A stretch of 64,000 nt of DNA from Deltaproteobacteria bacterium. Lineage in GTDB: Bacteria; Desulfobacterota; Desulfuromonadia; Geobacterales; Geobacteraceae. The stretch is from positions 33,885 through 97,884 of the forward strand of contig JAJZUQ010000005.1 of assembly GCA_021848385.1 (NCBI GenBank), given 5' to 3'. The notes beneath the pieces are model-generated. The model was not told the origin of the DNA, made no database searches, and was given only the letters and a program-made list of their open reading frames with translations. How positions within the stretch are numbered: the stretch's first letter is position 1; each line of letters begins with the position of its first letter. The position numbers and the translations under genes were made by a program. Below are positions 8,664-16,934 of this stretch, piece after piece.

Positions 8664-9401
8664 ATGCAACTGGCGGCGCGTTGCCGAAAATGCGGCAGGG
8701 TGATGAAGAGTGAGCGGGTGGATAGCTATCGGGTAAAAATGACCTGTAGTTGCGGTTTTTCCGATTTCCGTACAATGACGGAAAAGGTCAAGACGGTTAA
8801 CCCCTTTTACCAGAAGGCAATCTTTACCCCCTTCATCGAGAGTGAAAAGGGGAAGATGGTGCTGACCATGCAGAAGGCCAACCGGGAGCACCTTGAGATC
8901 ATCTCCCTGGAAGAGATCAGCATGCTTGTCTCTTCCGATTTCGAACTCTCCCAGGTCCTCCAGAAGGTTGCCCAGAAAATGGCCAGCCAGCTCAGGGTGA
9001 GTGTCTGCAGTATCTACCTGGCAGAGGAGGGTGAACTGGTGCTTGCCGCAACCCACGGCTTCGATGCAGAATTTGTGGGCAAGATCCGTATAAAAATGGG
9101 GGAGGGTATCACCGGCACCGTTGCCCGGGACAAGCAGCACATAGCCCTTAGCAGCGCCTCCCTTGACCCGCGTTACAAGCTCTTTCCCGAATTGCAGGAG
9201 GAGAAGTACAACGCCATGCTTTCGTTTCCCATTGCGGATAAGAACGAGGTGTATGGTGTTATCAACCTCAATTCGACGGCCTTGAAGACCTTTTCCGATG
9301 ACGAGATCTACTTCGTATCCATAATTGCCAACCTCATCCTGACGGCGGTCAAGCTGCGGGAGAAAGTAGCCCAAGGGAAAAGGGCCAGTGACCTGTCTTG
9401 A
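8664..9401 (+). CDS. GAF-domain sensor with N-terminal zinc ribbon
   Basis: 245 residues. The first 45 hold two Cys pairs (CRKCG and CSCGF), a small zinc-ribbon or rubredoxin-like knuckle. A GAF domain follows (about 85-235, SVCSIYLAEEGELVLAATHG, GEGITGTVARDKQ, YNAMLSFPI). No output domain is present, so it may act through partners. The ATG at 8664 has AAGGAG ten bases upstream. It lies between rodZ and a cluster of two-component proteins, and probably belongs to the signalling group that follows. Confidence 0.85.
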   Translation: MQLAARCRKCGRVMKSERVDSYRVKMTCSCGFSDFRTMTEKVKTVNPFYQKAIFTPFIESEKGKMVLTMQKANREHLEIISLEEISMLVSSDFELSQVLQKVAQKMASQLRVSVCSIYLAEEGELVLAATHGFDAEFVGKIRIKMGEGITGTVARDKQHIALSSASLDPRYKLFPELQEEKYNAMLSFPIADKNEVYGVINLNSTALKTFSDDEIYFVSIIANLILTAVKLREKVAQGKRASDLS

Positions 9402-9425
9402 CAGGGTATAACTCCATGTTAGACT
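9398..9425 (+). promoter_or_regulatory. Possible promoter of the signalling cluster
   Basis: TTGACA and TAGACT with a 16-base spacer, overlapping the GAF gene stop and 40-60 bases before the response-regulator start. Confidence 0.4.
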
Positions 9426-9463
9426 GAAACAGGTAGATGATCCCCTCAGTGTGGAGTTTGCTT

Positions 9464-9844
9464 TTGTCGCGAGATCAGAAGAGAATCCTTGTCGTAGACG
9501 ATGAAGAAAATGCCCGCATTGGCCTGTCGCGTCTCCTTGTTAAAGAAGGGTTTGTTGTTGATAGTGTATCCAACGGTTACGAGGCCCTCAATTATTTGAG
9601 GCAGCAGGACGTCAACCTCATCGTTACCGATATCAACATGCCTGAAATGAATGGCATCAACTTTCTCAAGGAACTGAACAGAAGCTTTCCCAAAAGCAAC
9701 GTGATAATGGTCACCGCCTACGGGGGTGTTGAGTCGTACATCGAGGCGATGAATCTCGGCGCATTCGAGTATATCAACAAGCCGGTCAAGATGGATGAGC
9801 TGAAATCGATCCTCAAAAAGATATTCAAGGAAAACAATCACTGA
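9464..9844 (+). CDS. Single-domain response regulator (CheY-like)
   Basis: About 126 residues, one receiver domain with no output. The acidic pair is in ILVVDDEENAR, the phospho-Asp in LIVTDINMPEMNG, the switch Thr/Ala in MVTAYGG and the Lys in INKPVKMDEL. The TTG at 9464 is preferred because GGAG lies seven bases before it; an ATG at 9437 in the same frame would add nine residues (MIPSVWSLL). It heads a group with a Usp protein, a receiver-kinase hybrid and another receiver protein. Confidence 0.88.
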   Translation: MSRDQKRILVVDDEENARIGLSRLLVKEGFVVDSVSNGYEALNYLRQQDVNLIVTDINMPEMNGINFLKELNRSFPKSNVIMVTAYGGVESYIEAMNLGAFEYINKPVKMDELKSILKKIFKENNH

Positions 9845-9875
9845 ATCTGCCTGATTCGACAATGGGAGGGGCACC

Positions 9876-10316
9876 ATGCAACTGGGAAAAATACTGTTTG
9901 CCACCGATTTTTCAGAAAACTCCGAGCATGCGTTTGAGTACGCTATCTCTCTTGCCAGGCAGTTCAACGCCAAACTCTACCTGGTCCATGTCATCAACGA
10001 ACCGGTCGATCTCCGGGGTTTCTACGTCCCCCACATCTCCTTTGAAAAGCTGGAAAAAGAGATAGAGGAGGGGGCGGAGAAGATGATGCAGAAATTCTGC
10101 CAGGCAAAGATGACGGATTTTACCAACTATGAATCGTTGATCATCGCCGGCATCCCCTACGAAGAAATCCTGAAAAAAGCCGAAGCGGAAAACATCTCTC
10201 TCATTGTTCTGGGAACCCAGGGGCGCAAGGGGCTCGATCACTTCCTTTTCGGCAGCACTGCCGAACGGGTTGTCAGGAGTGCCAAGTGCCCGGTCATGAC
10301 CGTCCGTCTCCCCTGA
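9876..10316 (+). CDS. Universal stress protein, UspA family
   Basis: 146 residues, one Usp domain. The ATP-binding signature is complete: GTQGRKGLDHFLFGSTAERV, then SAKCPVMTV. ATG has GGGAGGGG upstream. Usp proteins of this ATP-binding class respond to starvation and redox stress. It sits between two response-regulator genes and is closed by its own terminator. Confidence 0.92.
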   Translation: MQLGKILFATDFSENSEHAFEYAISLARQFNAKLYLVHVINEPVDLRGFYVPHISFEKLEKEIEEGAEKMMQKFCQAKMTDFTNYESLIIAGIPYEEILKKAEAENISLIVLGTQGRKGLDHFLFGSTAERVVRSAKCPVMTVRLP

Positions 10317-10347
10317 CGGAAGACTCTGCCGCACCGGGGCGTACGAT

Positions 10348-10376
10348 AAAGGGCAGCCGACCGCTGCCCTTTCTTT
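10348..10376 (+). terminator. Intrinsic terminator after usp
   Basis: AAAGGGCAGC pairs with GCTGCCCTTT around CGACC, followed by a T-rich tail. Confidence 0.85.
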
Positions 10377-10415
10377 TTCATCCATGACTGCATACGATCG
10401 AAATCTCCTGCAGAA

Positions 10416-11621
10416 ATGAAATATTCTGGCACCTCTATGACAGAACCCACGCAGATATCCACTACGATACTGATCATCGATGACGAAAAAGTCATCCTTG
10501 ACCTCACCTCTATCATATTGAGAAACCGGGGCTACCAGGTGCTTACTGCCCAGGATGCCATTACGGGTCTTGAGATTGCCGAGGCGCATAGGCCAAAGCT
10601 TGTCCTCCTCGATTACATGATGCCCGGCATGGATGGTCTCACCGCCCTCAGGGAGATCAAGAGGCGTTTTCCCGACACCTACGTTATCATGTTTACCGGC
10701 AAGGGGAACGAAGAGATTGCCGTTGAACTCATGAAGGCCGGTGCCTCGGATTACCTGCTCAAACCGTTCAACAACCAGGATCTTGCCGAACGGATAGAGA
10801 ACGTCCTTCACATTCGAGAGATCGAGATGAACAACCGGGAACTGCTTCGGGAGCGGGAACATCTCCTGGCGGAAATCGAGGCATGGAACCATGAACTGGA
10901 GGCCCGCGTCCAGGAAAAGACCGAGGCGCTGCAGCGGGCTCAGGCGGAGATAGTCCAGTCGGAGAAACTTGCCACGTTGGGCTATCTCTCTGCGGGAATG
11001 GCTCACGAGATACGGAACCCGCTCAATTCCATCAACCTGTTCGTGCAGCTCATCAAGAGCGGCCCGGAAGAGGCTGAGAAACAGGATTACATCGATAAGA
11101 TCGTCAAAGAGATCGACCGGATAGACAACATCCTCCGCAAGCTTCTTGACGCATCCAAGCGTCCGAGGTACGAGATTCGGGATGTGCGGATCGACCAGGT
11201 AATCGATGGCATCCTGGACGTTTTCAGACCCCAGATCGAGGTCAAGCGGGTAACGGTGGAGCGGCACTATCACCGTGTCCCCCCGGCAATACCGGCAGAT
11301 GCCTCCGAAATCGAGCAGATATTCACCAACCTCTTTCTCAATTCCCTGCACGAAATCCCTGAAAACGGCATTCTTGGCGTGGAACTGGATCACGACGACC
11401 GGGAGATTACCATCCGGGTAAGCGATAACGGGCCCGGTATCCCCGAGGCAAACATCCCCAACATCTTCGACCCCTTTTTCACCACCAAGAGCAGCGGCAC
11501 CGGCATGGGGCTGGCGGTGGTCCTCCGGATAGTCAAGACCTACAAGGGGAAAATCGAGGTGGAGAAAACCGGCGAAAACGGTACCACCTTCCGTATCAGT
11601 CTCCCCCTTGGCTCTTGCTAG
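10416..11621 (+). CDS. Hybrid receiver-histidine kinase
   Basis: 401 residues, soluble. An N-terminal receiver domain (phospho-Asp in VLLDYMMPGMDG, Lys in LKPF) joins through a coiled coil (about 130-185) to a HisKA domain (H-box MAHEIRNPLNSINLF) and an HATPase (N-box NLFLNSLHEI, DNGPGIPE, GTGMGLAVV). A receiver placed before the kinase usually lets another kinase control this one. Start 10416 is the longest; ATG 10437 is an alternative, and neither has a clear ribosome site. The adjacent single-domain receiver proteins are likely partners. Confidence 0.9.
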   Translation: MKYSGTSMTEPTQISTTILIIDDEKVILDLTSIILRNRGYQVLTAQDAITGLEIAEAHRPKLVLLDYMMPGMDGLTALREIKRRFPDTYVIMFTGKGNEEIAVELMKAGASDYLLKPFNNQDLAERIENVLHIREIEMNNRELLREREHLLAEIEAWNHELEARVQEKTEALQRAQAEIVQSEKLATLGYLSAGMAHEIRNPLNSINLFVQLIKSGPEEAEKQDYIDKIVKEIDRIDNILRKLLDASKRPRYEIRDVRIDQVIDGILDVFRPQIEVKRVTVERHYHRVPPAIPADASEIEQIFTNLFLNSLHEIPENGILGVELDHDDREITIRVSDNGPGIPEANIPNIFDPFFTTKSSGTGMGLAVVLRIVKTYKGKIEVEKTGENGTTFRISLPLGSC

Positions 11622-11693
11622 ACCTGTTTACCCTTTCCTTTTAGCGCTCTTTTTTGTATGATGCGGGCATCTGAAACCCCCCGTGAGGATGCG

Positions 11694-12098
11694 ATGGAAT
11701 CCCCCTGCAGAAAAGTCCTGCTTATCGATGACGACCCTTGTTTTCTCAAGGTATTGTCCGATGCTTTTTCCCAGAGCGGATTCGTGGTCGTTACTGCCGA
11801 CAACGGCATTGCAGGCATAAAATCCTTCATCGACAACGCACCGGATGTGGTGATTTCCGATCTCATCATGCCGCGCATGGGCGGGGTCAGCACCTGCATG
11901 GAAATCAAGCGTCTGGCAGGCGATCGGGATCCGGTCATCATCCTGCTCACCTCTATGTTCCGGGGTGCCCCCCATGAACATGAGATCGCTGAAATGGGAG
12001 CCAAGGTTCATATACCCAAATCCACCAATCCCCTCGATATTGTCATCATTGTCGAACAGCTGCTGGAGCGCCATAAAATCCCGCAGCCTTCCAACTGA
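11694..12098 (+). CDS. Single-domain response regulator
   Basis: 134 residues with the acidic pair in VLLIDDDPCF, the phospho-Asp in VVISDLIMPRMGG and the Lys near the C-terminus in IPKSTNPLD. No output domain follows. ATG 11694 has GAGG five bases upstream; an earlier in-frame ATG at 11658 has no such site. It follows the hybrid kinase by about 70 bases and is the natural phosphoryl acceptor. It ends eight bases before the next gene. Confidence 0.87.
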   Translation: MESPCRKVLLIDDDPCFLKVLSDAFSQSGFVVVTADNGIAGIKSFIDNAPDVVISDLIMPRMGGVSTCMEIKRLAGDRDPVIILLTSMFRGAPHEHEIAEMGAKVHIPKSTNPLDIVIIVEQLLERHKIPQPSN

Positions 12099-12106
12099 TC
12101 GTCCCC

Positions 12107-13714
12107 ATGCCCTTTCTGCTGCGCAATCTTATCCTCAATCTTGACGAAGCTGATGACCGGCTCGTAAATCTGCTGTGCGACCGCTTTGGCCTGCACCCAT
12201 CGGCTGTCCTCTCCTTTAATCTCGTGCGGAAAGGGATCGACGCCCGTAAGAAACCGCGCATCAAGATTGTCTGCACGGTGGAATTCACTCTCGACGACGA
12301 AAGGTCATTCTGGGAGCGTTACGGCGGTGATTCCGACCTCACACAGATTCCGGCTTCGCCCGAAACGGTTCTTCCCCGTCTGACTGATTCCCGAAGGATC
12401 GTGATTGTCGGCGCTGGCCCGGCGGGGCTGTTCACCGCGCTTCGGCTTACCGAGTACGGCCTTTCCCCACTGCTCCTGGAACGGGGGAAGCCAGTTTCTG
12501 ACCGGGTCAGGGACGTTCAGGCGTTCTGGAGCGGCGGAGAGCTTGATCCGGAGAGCAATGTCCAGTTCGGTGAAGGGGGGGCGGGGACATTTTCCGATGG
12601 CAAGCTGACGACCCGGGTGAAGGATCCCAACATCCACTATGTTCTTGACCGGTTTGTGCGGTTCGGTGCCCCGCAGGAGATCCTCTGGCTGGCCAAGCCC
12701 CATATCGGTACCGACCAGCTGCGTGGAGTGGTGACGACTCTTCGCCAGCACCTGGAAACACAGGGGGTGACGATCCGCTTCCAGAAGCGGCTCACTGACC
12801 TCGTCGTTCATAATGGCAGGCTGAAAGGCGCGATAATAGATGGGCGCGAGGAATGCCCTTGTGATATACTGGTGCTTGCGCCGGGGCACAGCGCACGCGA
12901 TACCTACCGGATGCTGGCGGAGCGCCAGCTCCACCTGGAGCCCAAGCCGTTTGCCATCGGGGTGCGGGTGGAACATCCCCAGGAGCTGATCAACCGGATA
13001 CAGTACGGTCTTGCGTCCCACCCTCGGCTTCCCCCGGCCGATTATCAGCTGACCTACAATAATTCCGGCACCGGCCGCTCCGCCTATTCCTTTTGCATGT
13101 GTCCGGGAGGCGTGGTGGTGGCCAGCGCGTCAGAGGCGGGGGGGGTGGTGACCAACGGCATGAGCGGTCACCTTCGCAATGCTCCCTTTGCCAACAGTGC
13201 ACTGGTGGTGTCGGTAGGGCGGAAGGATTTCCCCGGCGGCGGTCCCCTTGCAGGGGTAGAGTTCCAACGTCAATGGGAGAGGGTGGCATTCCGCATCGGC
13301 GGGGGCGATTACCGGGCCCCCGCCCAGAACATGCTGTCGTTTCTTGGCCATCCGGGGTCCCACCCCCTGACCTCCTCATATCGTCCAGGGGTGCGGGAAG
13401 CCGATCTCACGCAGGTGTTGCCGGACTACGTGGTGTCAACACTGCGGGAAGGCCTGGTTCATTTCGACCGGAAGATGCGGGGCTTTGTCACCGGTGAGGC
13501 GACCCTGACCGGCGTGGAAACACGGACCTCGGCTCCGCTCCGGATCGTGCGGGGGGAAGACTTCCAGTCGGTCTCTTTGGCGGGGCTTTATCCTGCCGGC
13601 GAGGGGGCCGGCTATGCCGGCGGGATCATGAGTGCCGCCCTGGACGGCATCCGGGTGGCGGACGCAATTGCCAACAGTTTGCATTGCAGCCAGCAAACCG
13701 CAGAGCCACAATAA
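12107..13714 (+). CDS. FAD-dependent oxidoreductase (COG2509 type)
   Basis: 535 residues. About 90 N-terminal residues form a small alpha/beta domain (VRKGIDARKKPRIKIVCTVE), then a dinucleotide fold starts at RIVIVGAGPAGLF. The family stretch QFGEGGAGTFSDGKLTTR is intact, and the C-terminal FAD loop is GLYPAGEGAGYAGGIMSAAL. This is the widespread uncharacterised bacterial FAD-dehydrogenase group; its substrate is unknown. The small N-terminal domain is usual for the group. It may be cotranscribed with the response regulator just upstream. Confidence 0.88.
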   Translation: MPFLLRNLILNLDEADDRLVNLLCDRFGLHPSAVLSFNLVRKGIDARKKPRIKIVCTVEFTLDDERSFWERYGGDSDLTQIPASPETVLPRLTDSRRIVIVGAGPAGLFTALRLTEYGLSPLLLERGKPVSDRVRDVQAFWSGGELDPESNVQFGEGGAGTFSDGKLTTRVKDPNIHYVLDRFVRFGAPQEILWLAKPHIGTDQLRGVVTTLRQHLETQGVTIRFQKRLTDLVVHNGRLKGAIIDGREECPCDILVLAPGHSARDTYRMLAERQLHLEPKPFAIGVRVEHPQELINRIQYGLASHPRLPPADYQLTYNNSGTGRSAYSFCMCPGGVVVASASEAGGVVTNGMSGHLRNAPFANSALVVSVGRKDFPGGGPLAGVEFQRQWERVAFRIGGGDYRAPAQNMLSFLGHPGSHPLTSSYRPGVREADLTQVLPDYVVSTLREGLVHFDRKMRGFVTGEATLTGVETRTSAPLRIVRGEDFQSVSLAGLYPAGEGAGYAGGIMSAALDGIRVADAIANSLHCSQQTAEPQ

Positions 13715-13729
13715 AAACGGAAAACCGAA

Positions 13730-13848
13730 TTGACAGGGATACACAGGATGATCAGGATAAAATCCGATAATCGCTTCTATCCTATGACGTGACGGTTTTA
13801 CCCTTGTTACCCTCGTTCGAGATTTTCTCGGTGACCTCCGTGGTAAAA
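13730..13848 (+). repeat. Non-coding dispersed-repeat-like segment
   Basis: The stretch contains ACACAGGATGATCAGGATAA and TTCTCGGTGACCTCCGTGGT. Both read like phrases that recur between genes in many environmental bacterial genomes. It contains no convincing gene; the reading frame open through it belongs to the next gene but lacks a ribosome site until 13879. Confidence 0.45.
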
Positions 13849-13878
13849 TTTGTTTTCAAAAGTCTTAAGGAGAGTAAT

Positions 13879-14979
13879 TTGCGCAAAACATACGTAGCAG
13901 ATATCCGGGAACGGGACCAGGTGGATGCGGTCTTCCTCGTCAAGGACAAGATCATGGCCATGGCCAAGAACGGCAAGCCGTACCTGACGCTTCGCCTCAT
14001 GGACAAGAGCGGCGAGGTGGAGGCCAAGGTGTGGGACAACGTGGACGCCCTGGCGGCCACCTTCGGGAGGGACGACTTCATCGCCATCCGGAGCAAGGCG
14101 ACGGTCTATCTGGGGAAAATGCAGCTGATCATCTCCGAACTGCGGCGCATTCCGGATGAGGAGGTGAAACTGGCCGATTTCCTCCCCGAAACGGACCGGA
14201 ACATCCAGGAGATGGAGACCGAACTCGCAGCACTCCGCTCGACCCTGGCTGACGACAACCTTCGGCAGCTCCTGTCGGCCTTTTTCGACGACCCCGAGCT
14301 TATGGCCTCCTACCGGCTTGCGCCAGCGGCCAAGGGGATGCACCATGTCTATCTGGGCGGGCTCCTGGAGCACTCCCTTGCAGTAGCCAAGCTGGTGGAC
14401 AGTATCGTGCCGCTGTACGCGGGTATAAACCGCGATCTCCTCATTGCCGGGGCACTGCTCCACGACGTGGGGAAGGTGCGGGAGATGGCCTACCAGCGCT
14501 CTTTCGACTACACCGACGAGGGGAAACTCCTGGGTCACATCACCATCGGCGTGGAGATGATCCAGGAGAAGCTTGTCACTCTCCCCGGTTTCCCGCCGGA
14601 GTTGGCCATGCTTCTCAAGCACATGCTCCTCTCCCACCACGGCCAGTACGAATACGGCTCACCCAAGCGTCCCAAGACGCTGGAGGCGACCATTCTCAAC
14701 TATCTGGACGATCTGGATTCCAAGATCAACGGCATCCGCACCCATATCCGGAAGGAGCCGGACAACCCGTCCCGCTGGACCGCCTACCACCGTCTCTATG
14801 ACCGCTACTTCTTCAAGGAGAACGGTCTTGAAGGAGACGAGCAGCCGCTGCCGGTAGAGGTGGTTCCCGAAGAGCAGGTACCTGCTCCCCGCGAGCAGGG
14901 AAGGGAAGGGAAAGAACGGAAAAACTTTCACAACAACCCCTTCGAGCAGCTGAAGGAAAAGAACCTGGACCTGTTCTGA
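13879..14979 (+). CDS. HD-domain 3'-5' exoribonuclease, YhaM-like
   Basis: 366 residues: an N-terminal OB fold (about 1-90, KPYLTLRLMDKSGEVEAKVW) and an HD phosphohydrolase domain (HHVYLGGLLEHSLAVA, LLHDVGK, MLLSHHG, LNYLDDLDSK) giving the metal ligands. This is the YhaM/CBF1 arrangement, associated with RNA or DNA 3'-end trimming. TTG 13879 was chosen because AAGGAGAG lies ahead of it and the product then starts MRKTYVADIRERDQV. The C-terminal 40 residues are charged and variable. Confidence 0.9.
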   Translation: MRKTYVADIRERDQVDAVFLVKDKIMAMAKNGKPYLTLRLMDKSGEVEAKVWDNVDALAATFGRDDFIAIRSKATVYLGKMQLIISELRRIPDEEVKLADFLPETDRNIQEMETELAALRSTLADDNLRQLLSAFFDDPELMASYRLAPAAKGMHHVYLGGLLEHSLAVAKLVDSIVPLYAGINRDLLIAGALLHDVGKVREMAYQRSFDYTDEGKLLGHITIGVEMIQEKLVTLPGFPPELAMLLKHMLLSHHGQYEYGSPKRPKTLEATILNYLDDLDSKINGIRTHIRKEPDNPSRWTAYHRLYDRYFFKENGLEGDEQPLPVEVVPEEQVPAPREQGREGKERKNFHNNPFEQLKEKNLDLF

Positions 14980-15016
14980 CGGGGATTTCTTCAGTTCAAC
15001 TTAAGCGAGGAATGCA

Positions 15017-15646
15017 ATGCTATTTGAAACCGTTGTTGTCGGCCCGTTGGAGGTGAACTGCTTCATTCTCGGTTGCGAGGAGAGCGGCGAGGGGGTGGTG
15101 GTCGATCCGGGGGCGGACGCGGAGCGCGTTCTGGCGGCAGTTGCCCGCCTCGGGCTGAAGATCAGTTATGTCATCAACACCCACGGACACTTCGACCACG
15201 TGGGGGGAAACAGGGCTGTCCTGGCCGCCACCGGAGCCCAGCTTCTTATCCACGAAGGGGACATCCACTATCTGCCCCGTGCCGCCGACGCGGCCGCCAT
15301 GTACAACCTTGTCACGGAGAATTCCCCACGACCCGACCGGGCACTGGAGGATGGCATGATCATCACGTTCGGCAATCATTCCCTCAAGGTGCTCCATACG
15401 CCGGGGCACTCGCCGGGGGGGTGCTGCCTTTACCTGGCCGCGGAAGGGATCGTTATAACGGGCGATACCCTGTTTGCCGACGGGGTCGGGAGGACCGATT
15501 TCCCCGGCTGCTCGCACCAGGCGCTGATCGAGAGCATCCGAGACCAGCTCATGACCCTGCCGGACGAAACCCGGGCCTATCCGGGGCATGGGCCGTCCAC
15601 CACCATCGGTCACGAACGGCTGCACAATCCGTATATTTCACTCTGA
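15017..15646 (+). CDS. MBL-fold metallo-hydrolase, glyoxalase II-like
   Basis: 209 residues. The metal-binding motif THGHFDHVGGN is complete, followed by HTPGHSPGG, GDTLFADGVGRTD and a C-terminal His in GHGPSTTIGHE. Such short hydroxyacylglutathione-hydrolase relatives act on thioesters or as general hydrolases; the substrate is unknown. The ribosome site is AGCGAGGA before ATG. It lies 10 bases ahead of coaBC and is probably cotranscribed with it. Confidence 0.9.
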   Translation: MLFETVVVGPLEVNCFILGCEESGEGVVVDPGADAERVLAAVARLGLKISYVINTHGHFDHVGGNRAVLAATGAQLLIHEGDIHYLPRAADAAAMYNLVTENSPRPDRALEDGMIITFGNHSLKVLHTPGHSPGGCCLYLAAEGIVITGDTLFADGVGRTDFPGCSHQALIESIRDQLMTLPDETRAYPGHGPSTTIGHERLHNPYISL

Positions 15647-15656
15647 CGGAGGCACT

Positions 15657-16847
15657 ATGCTGAAGGATAAAGTGGTAGTACTCGGTGTCACCGGCGGTAT
15701 CGCCGCCTACAAGGGGGTGGAGCTTCTCCGTCTGCTGACCAAGGCCGGCGCCACCGTTCATGTCATCATGACCAGGTCCGCCACGGAGTTCGTGACGCCG
15801 CTCACCTTTCAGACCCTCTCCATGAACCCGGTCCACACGGAGATCTTCAACCTCATCTCCGAGCAGGAGATCGGCCATATCTCCCTGGCCGACCGGGCGG
15901 ACCTGTTCATCATCGCCCCGGCAACCGCCAACGTCATCGGCAAGCTGGCCAACGGCATCGCCGACGACATGCTCACCACCACGGTCATGGCCACGAAAGC
16001 GCCGGTCCTCATCGCTCCGGCCATGAACGTCAATATGTACCAGAACCCCATCTACCGGGAGAACGAGGAGCGGCTCAGGACCCACGGCTACCTCTTTGTG
16101 GAGCCGGTCCGGGGGATGCTCGCCTGCGGCTGGGAGGGGGAGGGAAAACTCCAGGACCCTGCGGCCATTTTCGAGGCGGCCATGGCAGTCCTGACTCCCA
16201 ATGACCTGGCCGGGGAGTGCGTACTGGTGACAGCCGGACCGACCAGGGAAGAACTGGACCCGGTTCGTTTCATCAGCAACTACTCTTCGGGAAAGATGGG
16301 GTATGCCATAGCCCGGGCGGCCAGCCGCCGTGGTGCCCGGGTCACCCTGGTGACGGGGCCGACCTGTCTCGACGCCCCCTGGGGGGTAGAGATCGTCCCG
16401 ATAACCAGTGCCCTGGAGATGCGGGATGCAGTGCTGGAGCGGTACGCCTCCTCGTCCGTCGTCATCAAGGCGGCGGCCGTGGCGGATTACCGCCCTGCCC
16501 GGCGCGCAGTGGACAAGGTCAAGAAGAGCGATCAGCCCGAAACTGTGGAACTGGTGCGGAATCCCGACATTCTTGCGGAGTTGGGGGCGAACAAGGGGGG
16601 GCAGTATCTGGTCGGCTTTGCCGCCGAGACCGAAAGCCTACTGGAGAATGCTGCGAAAAAATTGAACGGGAAGAACCTGGATCTTATCGTGGCCAACGAC
16701 GTGGGCCAGACCGGGGCAGGTTTCAACGTGGACACCAACATCGTCAGGCTCCTTTTCCGGGATGGCCGGGTGGAGGAGCTGCCGCTCATGGAGAAGGACG
16801 ACGTGGCGAACGTGATACTCGATCGGGTGATGGAAGGGAAAGGTTGA
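15657..16847 (+). CDS. coaBC: Bifunctional phosphopantothenoylcysteine decarboxylase/synthetase
   Basis: 396 residues carrying two steps of coenzyme A synthesis. The N-terminal CoaC flavoprotein has TGGIAAYKGVELLR, the active His in IGHISLADRAD and PAMNVNMYQNP. The C-terminal CoaB has TAGPTREELDPVRFISNYSS, KAAAVADYRP and VELVRNPDILAELG. ATG 15657 has GGAGG five bases upstream. The TGA stop lies inside the first unit of a heptamer array, so the repeat supplies the stop codon. Confidence 0.96.
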   Translation: MLKDKVVVLGVTGGIAAYKGVELLRLLTKAGATVHVIMTRSATEFVTPLTFQTLSMNPVHTEIFNLISEQEIGHISLADRADLFIIAPATANVIGKLANGIADDMLTTTVMATKAPVLIAPAMNVNMYQNPIYRENEERLRTHGYLFVEPVRGMLACGWEGEGKLQDPAAIFEAAMAVLTPNDLAGECVLVTAGPTREELDPVRFISNYSSGKMGYAIARAASRRGARVTLVTGPTCLDAPWGVEIVPITSALEMRDAVLERYASSSVVIKAAAVADYRPARRAVDKVKKSDQPETVELVRNPDILAELGANKGGQYLVGFAAETESLLENAAKKLNGKNLDLIVANDVGQTGAGFNVDTNIVRLLFRDGRVEELPLMEKDDVANVILDRVMEGKG

Positions 16848-16934
16848 AGGTTGAAGGTTGAAGGCTGAAGGTTGACGGCTGAAGGCTGAAGGTTGAAGGT
16901 TGAAGGCTGAAGGTTGAAGGTTGAAGGTTGACGG
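16842..16934 (+). repeat. Heptamer array of 13 units between two convergent stop codons
   Basis: Thirteen units of GGTTGAA with variants GGCTGAA and GGTTGAC. It begins at the coaBC stop codon and ends at the base before the stop of the convergent gene at 16935. The phase is kept throughout, so point changes but no indels have occurred. Confidence 0.95.

Noticed and set aside
9912..11393. Antisense frame of 493 codons opposite usp and the hybrid kinase
   Set aside because: No motif, no ribosome site, and both opposite genes are certain.
16842..16934. Heptamer array as a CRISPR array
   Set aside because: Units are 7 bases with no spacers.
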